The notes under the pieces were generated by a model. That model ran no database searches and was not told where the DNA came from. It saw only the letters and a program-made list of their open reading frames with translations. A program made the position numbers and the translations under genes. Shown here one piece after another: positions 41,763 to 50,547 of a stretch of 64,000 bases of DNA. Within the stretch, counting starts at the first letter, position 1. Every line of letters starts with the position of its first letter. Location: positions 2,790,001 through 2,854,000 of the forward strand of contig NZ_JAUSYY010000001.1 of the NCBI RefSeq assembly GCF_030817175.1, read 5' to 3'. Origin of the DNA: Agromyces ramosus (lineage in GTDB: Bacteria; Actinomycetota; Actinomycetes; Actinomycetales; Microbacteriaceae).

Positions 41763-42548
41763 ATGGCCGCCCAGCTTGAACACCGAGATGCGGACGCGAG
41801 CGCCGCGTCGACGACCGCCATGGTGAGCATGCGAGCCGTCAACAAGCACTTCGGTGCCCTGCACGTGCTCCGCGACATCGACCTCGACGTGGCGCCCCGC
41901 GAGGTCGTGGTGGTGGTGGGGCCGTCCGGGTCGGGCAAGTCCACCCTCTGCCGCACGATCAACCGGCTCGAGCCCATCGACTCCGGCGAGATCCGGGTCG
42001 ACGGCGAGAGGCTCCCCGTCGAGGGCCCCGGCCTCGCGAACCTCCGCGCCGAGGTCGGCATGGTGTTCCAGTCGTTCAACCTCTTCGCCGACCGCACCAT
42101 CCTCGACAACCTCACCCTCGCTCCGACCAAGGTGCGGAAGGTGAAGCGCGCCGCCGCGGAGGCCGAGGCCCTGTCGCTCCTCGACCGCGTCGGCATCGCC
42201 GACAAGGCCGGGCACTTCCCCGCCCAGCTCTCGGGAGGCCAGCAGCAGCGCGCCGCCATCGCCCGTGCCCTGGCGATGCACCCGAAGGTGATGCTCTTCG
42301 ACGAGCCGACCTCCGCGCTCGACCCCGAGATGATCAACGAGGTGCTCGACGTCATGGTCGACCTCGCGCGCGAAGGCATGACGATGATCGTCGTCACCCA
42401 CGAGATGGGCTTCGCCCGTCGAGCCGCCGACCGCGTCGTCTTCATGGACCAGGGCCGCATCGTGGAGCAGAACACGCCCGCCGCATTCTTCGACGCGCCG
42501 CAGACCGATCGGGCGCGCTCATTCCTGGCCTCCGTGCTGACGCATTAG
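41763..42548 (+). CDS. Polar amino acid-type ABC transporter ATPase
   Basis: A 261-aa ATPase of the GlnQ/GluA class, with all nucleotide-binding motifs: Walker [10 protein letters not shown] (~53-61), Q-loop VFQSFNLF, signature LSGGQQQR, Walker [13 protein letters not shown] and switch His in VVTHEMGF. It powers the two HisM-type permeases three and four genes downstream. GAGGAACAG precedes the ATG. The N-terminal 20 residues are extra and disordered. First gene of the rightward operon. Confidence 0.92.
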   Translation: MAAQLEHRDADASAASTTAMVSMRAVNKHFGALHVLRDIDLDVAPREVVVVVGPSGSGKSTLCRTINRLEPIDSGEIRVDGERLPVEGPGLANLRAEVGMVFQSFNLFADRTILDNLTLAPTKVRKVKRAAAEAEALSLLDRVGIADKAGHFPAQLSGGQQQRAAIARALAMHPKVMLFDEPTSALDPEMINEVLDVMVDLAREGMTMIVVTHEMGFARRAADRVVFMDQGRIVEQNTPAAFFDAPQTDRARSFLASVLTH

Positions 42549-42622
42549 AGCCGAGCAGCCACCAGGGTCGACGCGACTTCGCGACGACACCACCGCACCA
42601 GAGAACACCGAAAGGAAACGCC

Positions 42623-43579
42623 ATGTCAGTCACCTCCATGCGCAGGAAACTGCCTCTCGCAGGGGCCGTCCTCACTGCGTTCGCGCTCACCCTCACGGCC
42701 TGCTCGAGCGGATCGGGCTCGGCCGCCGTTCCCGGCGAGTCCTCCGACTCCGGGAGCGGGAGCGAGACCTCGGCGGTCTTCGAGAACGCGCCCGTCGCCG
42801 ACGACGAGCTCATCCTCCCGGGCTCCACGATGGAGGCCATCAAGGAACGCGGCACGCTCGTCGTCGCCGAGGCCCTCGACGCCCCGCTGCTCTCCCAGCA
42901 GGACCCGACGAACCCCGACAGCGTCACCGGGTTCGACGCCGACCTCGCCAAGCTGCTCGCGATCTACATCCTCGGCGAGCCGAACGTCGAGATCGTGCCT
43001 CCCGCCTCGGAGACTCGCGAGGCCCTCCTCGCGAACGGCACCGTCGACGTCGTCTTCAACACGTACACCATCACCGAGGAGCGCGCCGAGCAGGTCTCCT
43101 TCGCCGGCCCCTACTTCAGCTCGGGCCTCGCCGTGGCGGTGAAGTCCGACAACGACGACATCAAGGGCATCGACGACCTGGGCGGCAAGACGGTCATCGT
43201 GGGCGCCAACACGCCTGCTGTCACCGCCGTGCCCGAGGAGCAGCCCACCGCCACGCTCGTGGACTTCGCGACCGACCCGCAGGCGGTGCAGGCGCTGATC
43301 CAGGGCCGCGGCGACGCCTACGTGCAGGACTACACCCTGCTCGCCAGCAACGCGGCCGCCAACGACCAGCTCAAGGTCGTGGGCCAGCCCTTCACCTCCG
43401 AGCCCTACGGCATCGGCCTCAAGCACGACGACGCCGAGTTCAAGGAGTTCATCAACACCTGGCTGCTGAAGATCCAGGAGGGCGGCCAGTGGGGCGAGGC
43501 GTGGAAGGCCAGCCTCGGCACCGTCGTCGAGTCCGACATCCCGACGCCGCCGGCGATCGGCTCGGTCCCCGGCTCCTGA
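42623..43579 (+). CDS. Amino acid-type ABC transporter substrate-binding lipoprotein
   Basis: A 318-aa family 3 solute-binding lipoprotein, with lipobox LTAC (Cys27) and then a Ser/Gly-rich linker. Mature markers are VTGFDADLAKLLAIYILGEP, NTYTITEERAEQVSFAGPYF and QGRGDAYVQDYTLL, as in glutamate-binding proteins (GluB). Canonical amino-acid receptors carry an Arg just before 'vD.vi..y..T.eR'. Here the segment is ETREALLANGTVDVVFNTYT and the ligand pocket cannot be judged. Together with the asparaginase and ROK kinase in this operon, a sugar-substituted amino acid is as plausible as a free one. Confidence 0.9.
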   Translation: MSVTSMRRKLPLAGAVLTAFALTLTACSSGSGSAAVPGESSDSGSGSETSAVFENAPVADDELILPGSTMEAIKERGTLVVAEALDAPLLSQQDPTNPDSVTGFDADLAKLLAIYILGEPNVEIVPPASETREALLANGTVDVVFNTYTITEERAEQVSFAGPYFSSGLAVAVKSDNDDIKGIDDLGGKTVIVGANTPAVTAVPEEQPTATLVDFATDPQAVQALIQGRGDAYVQDYTLLASNAAANDQLKVVGQPFTSEPYGIGLKHDDAEFKEFINTWLLKIQEGGQWGEAWKASLGTVVESDIPTPPAIGSVPGS

Positions 43580-43610
43580 TGCGGGCGGCAGCGCCAGAGA
43601 ACGGCATCTG

Positions 43611-44255
43611 ATGGACATCCTCATCGAGAACTTCGGGCCCCTGCTCGAGGCGCTCGGAACCACGCTCATGATGGCGGTCGTCGCCGGCATCGGCTCCCTG
43701 ATCCTCGGGGTGCTGGTGACCGTCGCGCGGGTGAGCCCGATCCCGATCCTCCGGGCGGCCGCCTTCGGCTACGTGCAGTTCTTCATCAATGTGCCGCTCC
43801 TGGCGCTGCTGATCCTCGCGGTGTTCGCGCTGCCGGATGCCGGCCTGATCCTGCCGCTGACGCCCACCGCGATCATCGTGCTCATCGTCTACGAGGCCGC
43901 CTACGTGGCCGAGGCCGTGCGCAGCGGCGTGAACACGGTGGGCGTCGGCCAGATCGAGGCCAGCCGGGCGATCGGCCTGTCGCTCGGGCAGTCGCTCCGC
44001 TACGTCGTGATCCCGCAGGCGATGCGCGCCGTCGTGCAGCCGCTCGGCAACGTGATGATCGCCCTCGCGATGAACACCGCGCTCGCCGCGGCCGTCGGCG
44101 TCGTCGAGCTGACGTCGCGGGTGAACAAGGTGAACCTCGTCTACGCGCAGCCGATCGAGATCTTCACCGGCGCGGGTCTCGTGTACATGGCCATCGCGCT
44201 CGCGATCGGCCTCGGCACCGGATGGGTGGAACGAAAGGTGGCGATCGTCCGATGA
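43611..44255 (+). CDS. Amino acid-type ABC permease 1 (GluC-like)
   Basis: A 214-aa HisM-family permease with five predicted helices. The EAA loop is QIEASRAIGLSLGQSLRYVV followed by IPQAMR. The N-terminus ENFGPLLEALGTTLMMAVVA is the usual first helix. It overlaps the next permease by four bases (ATGA). Works as a heterodimer with it. Confidence 0.9.
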   Translation: MDILIENFGPLLEALGTTLMMAVVAGIGSLILGVLVTVARVSPIPILRAAAFGYVQFFINVPLLALLILAVFALPDAGLILPLTPTAIIVLIVYEAAYVAEAVRSGVNTVGVGQIEASRAIGLSLGQSLRYVVIPQAMRAVVQPLGNVMIALAMNTALAAAVGVVELTSRVNKVNLVYAQPIEIFTGAGLVYMAIALAIGLGTGWVERKVAIVR

Positions 44256-45202
44256 GCACGGCGCGCACGAACCCCGCTTCCTACCTCTACGAGCCGCCCG
44301 GTCCGCGTGGCCGCCGCAACATCATGATCGGCTCGGTGGTGAGTGCCCTCGCGCTCCTCGGCGTGGTCGCTCTCGGCCTCTGGCAGTTCGGCTCCCACGG
44401 CCAGCTCGATGCCGACAAGTGGCTCCCCTTCACCGAGTGGGCCATCTGGGAGTACCTCCTCGTCGGACTCCTCGGCACGCTCGCGGCCGCGGCGATCGTC
44501 GCCGTGCTGGGCTCGCTCTTCGGCATCGTGCTCGCGCTCGGCCGGATGAGCCGCGTGCGGGTCATCCGCTGGGTCTCCACCGGCTACATCGAGATCGCCC
44601 GCACCGTTCCCGTGCTGCTGCTCATCTACCTCATGCTCTTCGGCCTCCCGCAGCTCGGCATCAACCTGCCCACGCTGTGGAAGCTCGTGATCCCGCTCAC
44701 CTTCGCGACGGCGGCGGTCTTCGCCGAGATCGTTCGCGCCGGCGTCCTGAGCCTGCCGAAGGGCCAGAACGAGGCGGCGCTCAGCCTCGGCATGCGCCCG
44801 CACCAGGCGATGCGCCTCGTCGTGCTGCCGCAGGCGCTGCGGAACGTGACGCCCTCGCTCGTGAGCCAGCTGGTGAGCCTCCTGAAGGACACGTCGCTCG
44901 GCTTCATCGTGGCCTACACCGAACTGCTCTACCGCGGGCAGGTGCTCTCCGCGTTCAACCACCTGCTCATCCAGACCTTCCTCGTGGTCACCCTCATCTA
45001 CCTCGTGGTGAACGGCAGCCTGTCGGCGGTCGCGTCACGCCTGCAGCGACCGGGACGCAAGCGGATGCCGGTACCGCAGCCGGTCGCGACCCTCGCCGCG
45101 ACGATGCCGCACGCCGAGTTCCCGCTCACCGACGGCGAACGACACGTGCCCGCGGCAGCAACCTCCTCCGCGCCGGCTCCGACCCTGAAAGATCCCTCGT
45201 GA
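44252..45202 (+). CDS. Amino acid-type ABC permease 2 (GluD-like)
   Basis: A 316-aa HisM-family permease. It has a ~24-residue cytoplasmic start, an extra N-terminal helix, then the family core with EIARTVPVLLLIYLMLFGLP and the EAA segment QNEAALSLGMRPHQAMRLVV. A ~55-residue Pro/Ala-rich cytoplasmic tail (VPQPVATLAATMPHAEFPL) is longer than usual. Its TGA overlaps the GTG start of the asparaginase, so transporter and enzyme are translationally coupled. Confidence 0.9.
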   Translation: MSTARTNPASYLYEPPGPRGRRNIMIGSVVSALALLGVVALGLWQFGSHGQLDADKWLPFTEWAIWEYLLVGLLGTLAAAAIVAVLGSLFGIVLALGRMSRVRVIRWVSTGYIEIARTVPVLLLIYLMLFGLPQLGINLPTLWKLVIPLTFATAAVFAEIVRAGVLSLPKGQNEAALSLGMRPHQAMRLVVLPQALRNVTPSLVSQLVSLLKDTSLGFIVAYTELLYRGQVLSAFNHLLIQTFLVVTLIYLVVNGSLSAVASRLQRPGRKRMPVPQPVATLAATMPHAEFPLTDGERHVPAAATSSAPAPTLKDPS

Positions 45203-46227
45203 CTGAATCCACGTCCACCGCCGGCGCCGCGGCGCCCGCTGTCCCCGGCCTCGCGGAGCTCGCCGTCGTCTGGCGCTCGGGCCTCATCGAGAGCCGGCAT
45301 TTCGGCTCCCTCGTCGCGCTCGACGCCGACGGCACCGCGGTGCTCGAGCTCGGCGCGACGGATGCCGCGATCCTGCCGCGTTCCACGGTCAAGCCGGTGC
45401 AGGCGCTCGCGTGCCTCACGGCCGGCGCCCCCCTCGCCGGCGAGGAGCTCGCCATCGCCGCCGGCAGCCATACCGGCGAAGACGCGCACGTCGCCGTCGT
45501 GCGCCGCATCCTCGAGCGGGCCGGCCTCGACGAGTCCGCGTTGCAGTGTCCGGTCGACCGGCCAGAAGACGAGTCCACCTTCGAGGCGCTGCTGAGATCG
45601 GGCGAGGGCCGCGCGGCCGTACGCATGAACTGCTCGGGAAAGCACGCGGCGATGCTCCTGGCCTGCGCCGTGAACGGCTGGTCGACCGCCGACTACCTCG
45701 ACCCCGCACACCCGCTGCAGCAGCACGTGCTCGCCACGATGGCCGAGGTCACCGGCGTGCCCGTCGAGCACACCGCCATCGACGGGTGCGGCGCGCCGCT
45801 CTTCGGCACCACCGTGCGCGGTGTCGCGGCCGCCTTCCGCGCCCTCGTGCTCGCCGACCCGGCGAGTCCGGCCGGCCTCGTCGCTGCGGCGATGCGCGAG
45901 CACCCCTTCTTCGTGGGCGGCAGCGGGCACCAGAACTCCGAGCTGATGTCCACGATCCCCGGAGTGCTCGCCAAGGGCGGCGCCGAGGGTGTCATCGGGG
46001 TGGCTGACGCCGACGGGTCCGCCGTGTCGATGAAGATCGTCGACGGCAGCCCGCGCGCGACCACCCTCATCGCCCTGCGGGTGCTCGAGGCGCTCGGAAC
46101 GCCGATCGACGGGGCGAGCGCGCTCGTCGAGCTTCCCGTGCTCGGCGGCGGGGTTCCGGTGGGCGAGATCGCCCTCGGCCGCGATCTCGCGTCGGCGCTC
46201 GACGCGCTCGCCGGAGACCAGGAGTGA
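45199..46227 (+). CDS. L-asparaginase II-family protein (Rhizobium etli type)
   Basis: A 342-aa cytoplasmic protein of the asparaginase II family, unrelated to E. coli AnsA/AnsB. Markers are LAVVWRSGLIESRHFGSLVA, PRSTVKPVQALACL (the catalytic Ser-Lys tandem region), AAGSHTGEDAHVAVV, the Cys/Lys motif RMNCSGKHAAMLLAC, and AIDGCGAPLFGTTVRG. Members hydrolyse L-asparagine to aspartate and ammonia. Being coupled to an amino-acid importer on one side and CutC and a sugar kinase on the other, it may act on Asn released from, or still joined to, a sugar. GTG start overlapping the permease stop. Confidence 0.88.
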   Translation: MTESTSTAGAAAPAVPGLAELAVVWRSGLIESRHFGSLVALDADGTAVLELGATDAAILPRSTVKPVQALACLTAGAPLAGEELAIAAGSHTGEDAHVAVVRRILERAGLDESALQCPVDRPEDESTFEALLRSGEGRAAVRMNCSGKHAAMLLACAVNGWSTADYLDPAHPLQQHVLATMAEVTGVPVEHTAIDGCGAPLFGTTVRGVAAAFRALVLADPASPAGLVAAAMREHPFFVGGSGHQNSELMSTIPGVLAKGGAEGVIGVADADGSAVSMKIVDGSPRATTLIALRVLEALGTPIDGASALVELPVLGGGVPVGEIALGRDLASALDALAGDQE

Positions 46228-46943
46228 CGCTCCTCGAGATCTGCCTCGACGACATCGACGGAGCGATCACGGCCGAGCGCCGCGGGGCCGACCGCATCGA
46301 GCTCTGCGCCGGGCTCGTCGAGGGAGGCACGACCCCGAGCCTCGGCACCGTGCAGACGCTGCTCGGGCACGTGGAGCGGATCGGCGTGCAGGTGCTCGTC
46401 CGGCAGCGTGCTGGGGACTTCGTCTTCTCAGCCACGGAAGTCGACGCCATGTGCGCCGACATCGAGGCGATGAGAGCGCTGCCCACGCCGACCGGCGTCC
46501 GCCTCGGCTTCGTGATCGGTGCACTGAACCCCGACGGCACCGTCGATCGGGATGCGACACGGCGGATGCTCGCTGCCTGCGGTGACGCACCGGTGACCTT
46601 CCACAAGGCGTTCGACGAGACCATCGACCTCGACGAGGCGCTCGACATCCTGATCGAGCTCGGGATCGGCCGGGTGCTCACCTCCGGCGGGCCGGGCACC
46701 GCAGCGGACGGCGCCAGCGCCCTCGCCCGTCTGGTGCGGCGCTCCGCGGGCCGCATCGCGATCCTCGCCGCTGGAGGCATCCGGCCGCACACTGCGGCGG
46801 ACCTCATCGTGCGCACGGGCGTCGGCGAGGTGCATCTTCGCGCCCAGGAGGCGATTCAGAGCGGTCGCCGCGAGGACACGGCAACCCGACTCGTCACCTC
46901 CGCCACGGTGATCGACGACATGCTCCGGGCCCTCGGCCGATGA
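46224..46943 (+). CDS. cutC: CutC-family TIM-barrel protein
   Basis: A 239-aa protein of the CutC family. Typical elements are LLEICLDDIDGAITAERRGADRIELCAGLVEGGTTPS at the N-terminus, VTFHKAFDETIDL, RVLTSGGPGTAADGA and ILAAGGIRPHTA. The family was named for copper tolerance in E. coli, but the fold is a TIM barrel with a phosphate-binding-like end and no proven copper chemistry. It overlaps the asparaginase stop and the ROK kinase start by four bases each, so here it is more likely a metabolic enzyme or isomerase of this sugar/amino-acid pathway (inference). Confidence 0.88.
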   Translation: MTLLEICLDDIDGAITAERRGADRIELCAGLVEGGTTPSLGTVQTLLGHVERIGVQVLVRQRAGDFVFSATEVDAMCADIEAMRALPTPTGVRLGFVIGALNPDGTVDRDATRRMLAACGDAPVTFHKAFDETIDLDEALDILIELGIGRVLTSGGPGTAADGASALARLVRRSAGRIAILAAGGIRPHTAADLIVRTGVGEVHLRAQEAIQSGRREDTATRLVTSATVIDDMLRALGR

Positions 46944-47959
46944 GCGAGCCGAGCGGATCCGGCCGGGGACCCCAGCCTGCGCAGGTCGGCAGCGCCGTGG
47001 TGATCGCCGTCGACCTCGGCGGTTCGTCGATGAAGGGCGCGGTCGTCGACGAATCGGGCCGGACCCTCTTCACCGAGACGCGGTCGACCCCGCGCGTCGA
47101 CATCGTCGATGCGCTCGTCGAGTTGCTCCTGCACCTGGCCGACACCGCGGCGACGCATGGCCACCCGGTCGCCGCTGCGGGCGTCGTCACGCCCGGCATC
47201 GTCGACGACGCCTCGGGCTCGGTGGTGTACGCGTCGAATCTGGATTGGCGCGACCTGCCACTGCTCGACCTCCTGCGATCGCGCCTCGCGTTTCCCGTCG
47301 CCGTGGGGCATGACGTACGGGCGGCCGGCCTCGCGGAGCACCTGCTCGGTGCGGCGCGTGGGTCGGACGATTTCGTCCTCGTCCCCATCGGCACCGGTGT
47401 CGCCGCAGCCCTGGTCACCGCCGGTCACACGATCACCGGCGCACTCGGCGCCGGGGGAGAGTTCGGCCACATCCCCGTGGTGCCCGGCGGGGAGGAATGC
47501 CCGTGCGGCCAGCACGGATGCTTCGAGGTGTACGCATCCGGCGGCGGGGTCGCCCGTCGCTACCGTGCCCGGGGAGGCGCTGCGCGCTCGTCGCGCGAGA
47601 TCGTTGCGCGGCTCGGGTCGGATCCGCTCGCCGATGAGGTGTGGAACGACGCGGTGCGGGTGCTCGCCCAGGGCCTCGCGATTCTGACCCTGCTGCTCGA
47701 CCCCCGCGTGATCGTCATCGGCGGCGGCTTCGCGCAGGCCGGCGAAACGCTGTTGGGCCCGGTGCGCGAAGGTCTCGCCGACCTGCTCGCCTGGCGCGAC
47801 CCTCCCGAGGTCGTGCAATCGGTGCTCGGCGGCGAGGCGGGTCGCACGGGAGCCGCGATCCTCGCCTTCCGTGCTGCGGGCCTGGGCTCGGTCGTCGACG
47901 GTTGGTCGATGGCGCGCATCGGAACGGATGCTGCAGCGGCTGCGCCCCTCGGGACCTGA
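46940..47959 (+). CDS. ROK-family sugar kinase
   Basis: A 339-aa ROK protein without a helix-turn-helix, so an enzyme rather than a regulator. It has the phosphate-1 motif VIAVDLGGSSMKGAVVD, the catalytic Asp context AVGHDVRAAGLAE, the ATP motif VPIGTGVAAALV, and the ROK zinc motif EFGHIPVVPGGEECPCGQHG with the CxCGxxGC spacing. Family members phosphorylate glucose, mannose, N-acetylglucosamine or N-acetylmannosamine. It is the last gene of the operon and would trap the released sugar. Confidence 0.9.
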   Translation: MSEPSGSGRGPQPAQVGSAVVIAVDLGGSSMKGAVVDESGRTLFTETRSTPRVDIVDALVELLLHLADTAATHGHPVAAAGVVTPGIVDDASGSVVYASNLDWRDLPLLDLLRSRLAFPVAVGHDVRAAGLAEHLLGAARGSDDFVLVPIGTGVAAALVTAGHTITGALGAGGEFGHIPVVPGGEECPCGQHGCFEVYASGGGVARRYRARGGAARSSREIVARLGSDPLADEVWNDAVRVLAQGLAILTLLLDPRVIVIGGGFAQAGETLLGPVREGLADLLAWRDPPEVVQSVLGGEAGRTGAAILAFRAAGLGSVVDGWSMARIGTDAAAAAPLGT

Positions 47960-47976
47960 CGGCACCGGGCGCTGGG

Positions 47977-48936
47977 TCAGCTGACGTCGCCGGCGGCGCG
48001 GGCGTACCGCTCCGAGTAGGTGCGGAGCACCTGCCGCAGCTCGGCCGGCGACTCCACCGTGAAGTCCATGCCGAGCATGCCGATGTACGCGGCGATGGTG
48101 TCGAGGCTGTCGGCGCCGGTCACCAGCACGGATGCCCCGGCGCCCGCGTCCTCGACGATCCCGACCGCGGGGTTGATGCGCGCGAGCACCGCCTCGGCGG
48201 GCGCCGCGACGCGGAGCCGTGCGTGCACGGTCCACCCGCTCGCGGCGATCGAGCGCATCGCGAACGCCGTGTAGTCGCCGCCGGGCACCGGCACTGCGGA
48301 GAAGCGGCGACGGGTCGGCATCCGCGGCTCGATCCAGTCGGCGCGGAAGGTGTCCCACACGCCCGATGCCGGGTCGCGGGCGACGAGGTACCAACGGCGC
48401 TGCCACGCGAGCAGGCGGTACGGCTCGACGAGACGCGCATCGCCTCGAAAGTCGAACCGGAACCACTCGCCGTCTTGGATCGCGCTCGCGACGGCGCGCA
48501 GTACGGCCGGGTCGACCTGGGGGTCGGGCGCATCCGTGCCCGTGTTCTCGGGTGCATGCTCGATCACGGTGCCGAGGGCCTCGACCATGGGTCGGAGGCG
48601 CGAGGGGAGCACCTGCTCGAGCTTGGCGAGGGCGCGCGTGCTCGACTCCTCGATGCCCGCGATGCCCTTGGCCGTGCGCAGTCCGATCGCGACGGCGACC
48701 GCCTCCTCGTCATCGAGGAGGAGCGGCGGCAGCTTGCCCCCCGCGCCCAGCCGGTAGCCGCCGGTGGCCCCACGGGTCGCATCGACCGGGTAGTCGAGCT
48801 CGCGGAGCCGGTCGATGTCGTTGCGCACCGTTCGCGTGGTCACACCGAGGCGTGCGGCGAGCTCGGGGCCTGTCCAGTCGGGCCGGGACTGCAGCAGGGA
48901 GAGCAGCGCGAGCAGGCGCGCGGCGGTGTCGGACAT
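47977..48936 (-). CDS. WYL-domain transcriptional regulator
   Basis: A 319-aa regulator: DeoR-like helix-turn-helix at the N-terminus (LAARLGVTTRTVRNDIDRLR, residues 27-46), middle region, then the WYL ligand-binding domain (EPYRLLAWQRRWYLVARDPA, ~residues 170-189, containing the W-Y-L triplet) and a WCX dimerisation end. Such proteins bind nucleic acid or nucleotide-like ligands and often control stress or defence genes. It converges on the ROK kinase with only 17 bases between. Its target is unknown; the epoxide hydrolase promoter to the right, which holds an inverted repeat, is one candidate. Confidence 0.88.
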   Translation of the reverse strand: MSDTAARLLALLSLLQSRPDWTGPELAARLGVTTRTVRNDIDRLRELDYPVDATRGATGGYRLGAGGKLPPLLLDDEEAVAVAIGLRTAKGIAGIEESSTRALAKLEQVLPSRLRPMVEALGTVIEHAPENTGTDAPDPQVDPAVLRAVASAIQDGEWFRFDFRGDARLVEPYRLLAWQRRWYLVARDPASGVWDTFRADWIEPRMPTRRRFSAVPVPGGDYTAFAMRSIAASGWTVHARLRVAAPAEAVLARINPAVGIVEDAGAGASVLVTGADSLDTIAAYIGMLGMDFTVESPAELRQVLRTYSERYARAAGDVS

Positions 48937-49276
48937 GGGCGCCCCCGAATCAAGGATGATGCGGTTCTCACGCTATCCGGGACGGTCGTTCGGATGCACG
49001 AACCATTGCGCGGATTCGGTACCCCGGGAAACGGAGCTTGTCCCCCGTTCTGGTGTCTAGGGGGATCGCATCGGGACAGGTAGCGTGTGCCGTACGGCGC
49101 AGGGGGGCTACCGGGTGTCGCCATGTTGGGGGACATGGCGTACAACTCGGGGTGTCGGTGCGATCGCGCAGGCACCATGATTGCGCCCGGGGAGAGCCGT
49201 CGAGCGCGGAGGCGAAACGCCTTCGCGTCCGGCGGCGCTCCGGTGAACGCGGGCCGCCCGGTGCGAGCGAACTTCG
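48937..49276. other. Non-coding gap with a chain of predicted hairpins
   Basis: About 340 bp without a credible gene. On the + strand at 49041-49140 lie TCCCCC/GGGGGA (49041-49046 with 49060-49065), GGTAGC/GCTACC (49079-49084 with 49107-49112) enclosing the palindrome GCCGTACGGC (49089-49098), and CGCCATGT/ACATGGCG (49119-49126 with 49133-49140) with a G-rich loop. Short ORFs here have poor codon structure. It matches no riboswitch consensus I know. It could be a small RNA or a decayed region. Confidence 0.35.
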
Positions 49277-49304
49277 TTGATTAGGAACCAGACATTCCTA
49301 TATG
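49277..49304 (+). promoter_or_regulatory. Promoter and operator of the epoxide hydrolase gene
   Basis: TTGATT (49277-49282) and TATATG (49299-49304), 16 bp apart, form a promoter. TAGGAA (49282-49287) and TTCCTA (49295-49300) are inverted arms exactly between the two boxes, an ideal repressor position. Because the -10 covers the ATG at 49302, translation should start at the next in-frame ATG, 49323. Confidence 0.6.
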
Positions 49305-49322
49305 CCTCGTACTGTCGAAGAC

Positions 49323-50483
49323 ATGACGAACCTCAGCTCCGACACCAGCATCGCCATCCGCCCCTTCCGCGTCGAGATCGCCCAGGCCGAACTCGACGAC
49401 CTCAGGGATCGCCTCGCGCGCACCCGGCTGCCGCAGCCCGCGCCCACCGACGACTGGGACACCGGCACCCCGAACTCCTACCTCCGCGACGCGGTCGAGC
49501 AGTGGCGTGCGTTCGACTGGCGGGCCGCCGAGGCGCGCATCAACGAGTTCCCGCACTTCGTCACCGACGTCGACGGGCAGCCGATCCACTTCATCCACGT
49601 GCACTCGCCGCACGCCGGCGCGACGCCGCTGCTGCTCGCGCACACCTACCCCGGGTCATCCGTCGACTACCTCGACCTCATCGACGAGCTCGTCGACCCG
49701 GTCGCGCACGGCGGGCGGGCGGAAGACGCCTTCCACGTCGTGATTCCGGATGCCCCGGGCTACGGCTTCTCGAACCCCGTCACCGAGGCCGGCTGGACGA
49801 CCGCGCGAGTCGCCCGCGCCTACGACACCCTCATGCGGCGGCTTGGGTATGCCGAGTACGGCATCCACGGCTCCGACAACGGCGCGATGGTCGCCCGTGA
49901 GCTGGGCCTGCGGAGCCCCGACGGCTTCCTCGGCCTCCACGTGCTGCAGCTCTTCTCGTTCCCGTCGGGCGACCCGAGCGAGTTCGAGCGCCTCGAGCCC
50001 CAGGATTACGCGGGTCTCGAGCACATGAAGTGGTTCCAGTCGGTCGGCGGCTACAACACGATGAACGCGAGCCGCCCGCAGACGGTCGCGGTCGGGCTCA
50101 GCGACTCGCCCGTGGGGCTCCTCGCCTACAGCGAGCTGTTCAACTCCTTCGGCAACGGCACCTCGCTCGTGCCGCTCGAGAAGATCCTCACCGAGGTGAG
50201 CGTGAACTGGTTCGCGAATGCCGCAGCGGGCATGAGCCGCAGCTACCTCGAGAACGCCCGTGCGGAGGCCGAGCCGCAGGTCAACGGGGCACCGACCGGC
50301 GTGGCCGTGTTCAAGGACGACTTCCAGACGATCAAGGTGTTCGCCGAGCGCGACAACTCGAACATCGTGCACTGGAGCCGCTTCGAGGAGGGCGGGCACT
50401 TCGCGGCGCTCGAGGTGCCCGAGGTCGTCGTGGGCGACATCCGCGCGTTCTTCGCCACGCTGCGCGGAGCAGTGCAGGCGTAG
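49323..50483 (+). CDS. Epoxide hydrolase-family alpha/beta hydrolase
   Basis: A 386-aa protein with the N-terminal EHN cap (IRPFRVEIAQAELDDLRDRL), common to microsomal-type epoxide hydrolases, and an alpha/beta-hydrolase core. The oxyanion region is LLLAHTYPGSSVDYLDL, the nucleophile elbow HGSDNGAMVA (Asp nucleophile), and the catalytic His is in EEGGHFAALEVP. It would open epoxides to diols through an ester intermediate. A start at 49302 is excluded by promoter position. The repressor site inside its promoter shows it is inducible. Confidence 0.87.
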   Translation: MTNLSSDTSIAIRPFRVEIAQAELDDLRDRLARTRLPQPAPTDDWDTGTPNSYLRDAVEQWRAFDWRAAEARINEFPHFVTDVDGQPIHFIHVHSPHAGATPLLLAHTYPGSSVDYLDLIDELVDPVAHGGRAEDAFHVVIPDAPGYGFSNPVTEAGWTTARVARAYDTLMRRLGYAEYGIHGSDNGAMVARELGLRSPDGFLGLHVLQLFSFPSGDPSEFERLEPQDYAGLEHMKWFQSVGGYNTMNASRPQTVAVGLSDSPVGLLAYSELFNSFGNGTSLVPLEKILTEVSVNWFANAAAGMSRSYLENARAEAEPQVNGAPTGVAVFKDDFQTIKVFAERDNSNIVHWSRFEEGGHFAALEVPEVVVGDIRAFFATLRGAVQA

Positions 50484-50510
50484 CCGCGAGGCGCGAGCTG
50501 CGGAACGGGG

Positions 50511-50542
50511 GCGGATGCCACGGCGCGAGCCGGGGCATCCGC
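50511..50542. terminator. Bidirectional terminator with inverted GGATGCC
   Basis: GCGGATGCC (50511-50519) pairs with GGCATCCGC (50534-50542), and CGGC (50521-50524) with GCCG (50529-50532), leaving a GCGA loop and one mismatch. It lies between the convergent epoxide hydrolase and EI24 genes. Confidence 0.8.
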
Positions 50543-50547
50543 TCCCG

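Noticed and set aside
46224..46943. CutC as evidence of a copper-resistance island
   Set aside because: No copper ATPase, CsoR-type regulator or chaperone is nearby; translational coupling to asparaginase and a sugar kinase argues for metabolism.
49021..49160. c-di-AMP or other known riboswitch before the epoxide hydrolase
   Set aside because: I could not match the conserved core of ydaO, cobalamin, TPP, SAM or glycine riboswitches, and the mapped promoter lies downstream of the structure.
49087..49284. 65-aa ORF in the gap before the epoxide hydrolase
   Set aside because: No ribosome site, no family resemblance, frame rich in Arg/Gly as expected by chance; hairpins explain the region as well.
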